The notes beneath the pieces are model-generated. The model ran no database searches, was not told where the DNA came from, and worked only from the letters and a program-made list of their open reading frames with translations. 6,422 nucleotides of DNA. It comes from Betaproteobacteria bacterium. GTDB taxonomy: Bacteria > Pseudomonadota > Gammaproteobacteria > Burkholderiales > SG8-41. This document shows, piece by piece, positions 6,074-6,422 of this stretch; position 1 is the stretch's first letter; the number at the start of each line of letters is the position of its first letter. The position numbers and the translations under genes are program-made. The stretch spans positions 1-6,422 of the forward strand of contig JAOUIN010000135.1 in NCBI GenBank assembly GCA_029883965.1. Reading direction: 5' to 3'.

Positions 6074-6422
6074 CTTGCTCCTCCTAAGTTATTGAACAAC
6101 AACGGAAGTCGGGATTATTCGCCCGTTGATTTATTCCCGTTGCAACTGGCGTAAGCTTCCGCATGTTAGGACCAAAACAAATTGACCGGCATCAATTTTC
6201 CGAAAAATACCTGTGCCCCTGCCGGTTGGCCCAATGCAGACAGGCAGGATTACGGCAGCCTTTTGCAAGCAAAAGTGCCGTAAACGTCAGATTCAACCTG
6301 ATTAGCTTAACATACGGGCGTATTCTGTTAAGGGCGCGTGCAACCGCCGATGCGGTTAATCCAGCCGGCCCGGCCTTGGCTGAATCTAACAGTTCGCGGT
6401 TCCCCTATTTATGAAAACGACG
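6074..6422. other. Upstream region of tctCBA, no convincing gene
   Basis: These 349 nt contain the tctC Shine-Dalgarno (6079-6085), the Fnr-like box (6182-6195) and, farther out, an imperfect dyad at 6307-6331 (TTAACATACG facing CGTAT-TC-TGTTAA). A GC-rich symmetrical patch lies at 6362-6382 (CAGCC...GGCTG around GGCCCGGCC). A plus-strand open frame at 6163-6414 has no ribosome-binding site or recognisable protein and is probably chance. The window ends in ATGAAAACGACG (6411-6422), which could be the first codons of a divergent gene, but no Shine-Dalgarno precedes it and only four codons are visible. Confidence 0.55.
6182..6195. promoter_or_regulatory. Fnr-like palindromic operator upstream of tctCBA
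   Basis: TTGACCGGCATCAA has one TTGAC and one TTGAT half-site facing each other over 4 bp. It shares the TTGACCGG core, and the AAA before it, with the oxc copy. It lies 108 nt before the tctC ATG. No good -10 hexamer occurs 22-23 bp downstream on the minus strand (the sequence there is AAGCTT); TAACAT (6168-6163) is only 13 bp away. The promoter geometry is therefore unresolved and the site could activate or repress. Confidence 0.7.

Noticed and set aside
6163..6414. Plus-strand open frame of 83 codons upstream of tctCBA
   Set aside because: It has no ribosome-binding site and no recognisable domain, and it overlaps the Fnr-like box and dyad. It looks like a chance frame in GC-rich DNA.
6411..6422. 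ATGAAAACGACG at the window edge as the start of a new gene (M-K-T-T)
   Set aside because: Only four codons are visible and no Shine-Dalgarno precedes them. It is possible but not supportable.

Overview
The window suggests a betaproteobacterium of the Burkholderiales/Oxalobacteraceae kind. The reasons are the GC-rich coding sequence, the Bug/TctC-type tricarboxylate transporter genes that this group carries in large numbers, and an oxalyl-CoA decarboxylase very close in motif order to the Oxalobacter formigenes enzyme. The taxon is inferred from gene content only. No rRNA, tRNA, CRISPR array or mobile element was seen.

Layout. A small Crp/Fnr-family regulator (98-706, +) is followed by a 319-nt regulatory gap and a thiamine-diphosphate enzyme, oxalyl-CoA decarboxylase (oxc, 1026-2786, +). 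A convergent intergenic region with a strong hairpin (2850-2895) separates oxc from a minus-strand operon that encodes a complete tripartite tricarboxylate transporter (TTT). In transcription order the operon is periplasmic binding protein tctC (6073-5069), small membrane subunit tctB (4993-4472) and large membrane subunit tctA (4427-2922). The last 349 nt hold the operon's upstream region and no convincing gene.

How the parts fit. Three almost identical 14-bp Fnr-like palindromes, TTGACCGG-N-R-TCAA, lie in front of the three transcription units: the regulator at 12-25, oxc at 807-820 and tctCBA at 6182-6195. The regulator's recognition helix carries the E-x-x-S-R signature that reads TTGA half-sites. 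The simplest reading is one local regulon in which a cysteine-free Crp/Fnr protein controls itself, oxalyl-CoA decarboxylation and uptake of an organic acid. The oxc copy lies 23 bp before a good -10 hexamer (TATGAT, 844-849), the geometry of class II activation.

The most interesting hypothesis is that this TTT system imports oxalate (or a precursor of it) for Oxc, taking the place of the OxlT antiporter of O. formigenes. The partner enzyme formyl-CoA transferase (frc) is not in the window and would have to be encoded elsewhere. The gene identities are well supported. The substrate, the effector and the regulatory wiring are inferred.
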